This document shows, in pieces, positions 5,752 to 7,193 of a stretch of DNA of 7,193 bases. Position 1 is the stretch's first letter; every line of letters begins with the position of its first letter. A program made the translations under genes and the position numbers. Source of the DNA: Candidatus Poribacteria bacterium (GTDB taxonomy: Bacteria; Poribacteria; WGA-4E; DTYX01); the NCBI GenBank assembly GCA_012961655.1, contig DTYX01000045.1:1-7193 (forward strand), written 5' to 3'. The notes under the pieces are model-generated. The model was not told the origin of the DNA and searched no databases. It saw nothing but the letters and a program-made list of their open reading frames with translations.

Positions 5752-6762
5752 TTAAAATTCTGTTACCACTTTCACTGGCTTTCCAGTCTCCAGCGACTCG
5801 ACAATAGCCAAGCATGCCGCCACTGTGCGCGCGCCGTCCCGCACGTCTATCATCGGAGGCTCATCTGCGTCAAGACAATCGAGAAAATGTTCCAGCTCAT
5901 CGGCGCAGTTGTGTACTTCACCTAGCACCGGCAGAGGCATCTCGGTAAACTGCTCGACTTCTCCAAACGCCTTCAGGAAAAGTTTGTTGTTCTCCACCGT
6001 CCCCTCCGTACCATAAAGACTGAAATTCATCGCATAGGGTCTGGGCGCTCCGACCGACACCAGACATTTGCCCACCGCCCCGTTCTTAAACTTCAGCGTC
6101 GCAATCACCGTATCGTCCCAATCGACATCGTGCAACACCTTCGTCGTTCCGTAAGCCGATGCCTCCTCGAACTCCCCCACAATCCAACGCATCAGGTCGA
6201 GCGGATGGCATCCGCCGCCTATCACTGCAAACTGTCCCTCATCAGGATGCTGCCACCACTGGTGACCTGGACCGTCTAAAAACGACCTAAGCGAATGGAT
6301 ATAATCCGACTCGCAGAAACAAGCTTCTCCCAGTTTACCCGATTCATAAAGTTCCTTAACTGATATATGCAACGGTCGGAAACGGGCGCCATGACCCACC
6401 ATCAAATGACATCCTGATTTGTTCACCGCTTCGACCATCCTGCGGCAGTCCTCCAGCGTCGTCGCCATCGGTTTTTCACAGAAGACGCGCTTGCCAGCCT
6501 CAAGGGCAGACACCGCCTCATCCGCGTGCAGACGGTTCGGCGTACAGAGGTAGACTATATCCACCTCTTTGTCCTCAATAATCTCTTCATAGTTTGTCGT
6601 TACTCGCCCACAGGCGAATTGCTCAAAACGCAGTTTCTCCAGCTTCTTGCGGTCTGTTCCTCCAATTGTCCTCAATTCCGCCCTTGGGTTATCAAAGATT
6701 GCACTAATATGCGCCTGCCCGATATACCCGGGCCCAACTACCGCAATGTGATATTTTGCCAT
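5752..6762 (-). CDS. Gfo/Idh/MocA family NAD(P)-dependent oxidoreductase
   Basis: This 336-residue cytoplasmic enzyme belongs to the Gfo/Idh/MocA family, whose members oxidise or reduce sugars, inositols and related compounds using a bound nicotinamide. The Rossmann domain starts at AVVGPGYIGQAH (7-18), with G10, G12 and G15 of the GxGxxG loop. VYLCTPNRLHADEA (70-83) follows. Then comes CEKPMA (95-100), in which K97 is the expected catalytic or cofactor lysine. The C-terminal alpha/beta domain includes GGGCHPLDLMRW (182-193), with H186 and D189. The position four residues after D189, often His in characterised dehydrogenases, is Trp (W193), so the proton-transfer residue may differ. Length is normal. 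The ATG at 6762 is chosen because AGGAG (6768-6772) lies five bases upstream; an in-frame ATG at 6786 would place this site inside the gene. It is the first gene of the operon, and the coiled-coil gene follows after 21 bases. The family is certain; the substrate is unknown. Confidence 0.95.
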   Translation of the reverse strand: MAKYHIAVVGPGYIGQAHISAIFDNPRAELRTIGGTDRKKLEKLRFEQFACGRVTTNYEEIIEDKEVDIVYLCTPNRLHADEAVSALEAGKRVFCEKPMATTLEDCRRMVEAVNKSGCHLMVGHGARFRPLHISVKELYESGKLGEACFCESDYIHSLRSFLDGPGHQWWQHPDEGQFAVIGGGCHPLDLMRWIVGEFEEASAYGTTKVLHDVDWDDTVIATLKFKNGAVGKCLVSVGAPRPYAMNFSLYGTEGTVENNKLFLKAFGEVEQFTEMPLPVLGEVHNCADELEHFLDCLDADEPPMIDVRDGARTVAACLAIVESLETGKPVKVVTEF

Positions 6763-6808
6763 TTTATCTCCTAAAAAAATACGCATTTTTACCGTCTATT
6801 TTACGCAA

Positions 6809-6837
6809 ATTATACATGATATACATGTCATTATCAA
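6809..6837 (-). promoter_or_regulatory. Near-consensus sigma70-type promoter of the oxidoreductase operon
   Basis: On the minus strand TTGATA (6832-6837) and TATAAT (6809-6814) are separated by exactly 17 bases. The start is predicted near 6802, giving a leader of about 40 bases to the ATG at 6762. It is the strongest promoter match in the window. Confidence 0.75.
6814..6828. promoter_or_regulatory. Candidate operator: palindrome inside the operon promoter
   Basis: ACATG (6814-6818) and CATGT (6824-6828) form an inverted repeat around ATATA. It occupies the spacer and touches the -10 box, a position from which a bound repressor would block RNA polymerase. The half-sites are only five bases, so chance is possible. 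Confidence 0.4.
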
Positions 6838-7028
6838 GCAAAAATTTCGGCTTGAGTCAATCCATTTCTTGTACGAGTATTTTTAATATTATGCAATTGA
6901 TGTTTCAGTGAAGATTCACTCGTAAAACCGGTTTAGGTAGTTTTCAATTCGGAATTACCCCACGTCCTGTGATTCCAACGGTTTCTTGCCTGTATTCTGT
7001 GAATAATACACGAGTCTTCTGTATATAC

Positions 7029-7081
7029 TTTCGTGAACCATACTTTTCGTGGACCTTAATGCGTGATGCGTAATATGTAAT
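7029..7081. repeat. Two short imperfect tandem repeats (16-mer x2, 7-mer x3)
   Basis: TTTCGTGAACCATACT (7029-7044) is followed directly by TTTCGTGGACCTTAAT (7045-7060), with 13 of 16 bases the same. Then GCGTGAT, GCGTAAT and ATGTAAT (7061-7081) form a heptamer series. These look like slippage-derived repeats in non-coding DNA. Confidence 0.6.
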
Positions 7082-7130
7082 TTTTTCTTTTTAGAAGTGC
7101 TACAGAAATTCCCCATGAGAAGAGATTAAG

Positions 7131-7193
7131 ATGTAACCCAAGCGGATTGCTAACAAGATGTAGCGCAAGTTTCGAACTTGCGTAACAAGGTGC
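7131..7193. repeat. Start of a palindromic tandem repeat array running off the right edge
   Basis: TAACAAGATG (7151-7160) recurs as TAACAAGGTG (7183-7192), a period of 32 bases. Between them is a near-perfect hairpin, CGCAAGTT (7164-7171), loop TCG, AACTTGCG (7175-7182). A degenerate earlier unit seems to start with GATGTAACCCAAG at about 7129-7141 and has lost its palindrome. Whether more units follow cannot be seen. Confidence 0.55.

Larger units (their letters stand above)
6841..7193. other. Non-coding intergenic stretch with small palindromes and repeats
   Basis: I see no credible reading frame on either strand. It holds two adjacent palindromes: AGTGAA-GA-TTCACT (6907-6920) and AAACCGGTTT (6925-6934). 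It also has small tandem repeats at 7029-7081 and a palindromic tandem repeat beginning near 7131. The palindromes lie about 70 bases or more upstream of the operon's -35 box, so a regulatory role is possible but unsupported. Confidence 0.6.

Noticed and set aside
7131..7193. A CRISPR array
   Set aside because: The period is only 32 bases and the whole unit repeats; there are no unique spacers of about 30 bases and no cas genes.

Overview
The window is bacterial, with densely packed genes, mostly ATG starts behind clear GGAG-type ribosome sites, and moderate GC. Two features suggest a poorly cultivated lineage such as Candidatus Poribacteria or a planctomycete relative: a secreted protein ending in a dockerin-type calcium-binding repeat pair without any cellulosome context, and a Gfo/Idh/MocA oxidoreductase beside it. 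Palindromic intergenic repeats fit the same picture. This placement is an inference from gene style, not a demonstrated identity.

Region 1 (1-1170, minus strand): a consensus-like extended -10 promoter drives a small 93-residue protein of unknown function. Its stop overlaps by one base the start of the N-terminal (thiamine diphosphate-binding) subunit of a split transketolase. The transketolase reading frame is still open at the left edge, 271 codons in. The C-terminal subunit should lie just outside.

Region 2 (1170-3845, plus strand): a leader of about 180 bases with a strong imperfect hairpin precedes a 719-residue glycyl radical enzyme of the pyruvate formate-lyase/diol dehydratase superfamily. 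It has the radical glycine (G695) and thiyl cysteine (C378) in place but an unusual GCNE active-site motif. Its substrate cannot be read from the sequence, and no activating enzyme is in the window. A branched palindromic element follows the gene.

Region 3 (3883-6840, minus strand): a three-gene operon under a near-consensus promoter with a palindrome between its -35 and -10 boxes. In order of transcription it holds a Gfo/Idh/MocA NAD(P)-dependent oxidoreductase, an exported coiled-coil protein with a C-terminal domain resembling the N1 (Secretin_N) domain of secretins, and an exported beta-rich protein with a dockerin-like C-terminus. A 12-bp-stem hairpin one base before the end of the operon's last stop codon separates it from the convergent glycyl radical enzyme gene.

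Region 4 (6841-7193): non-coding, with short palindromes, small tandem repeats, and the start of a palindromic tandem repeat that runs off the right edge.

Sugar or polyol carbon metabolism (transketolase, oxidoreductase, glycyl radical enzyme) is the common theme of the catabolic genes. The two exported proteins look like envelope or cell-surface components. Nothing shows that the three transcription units form one pathway.
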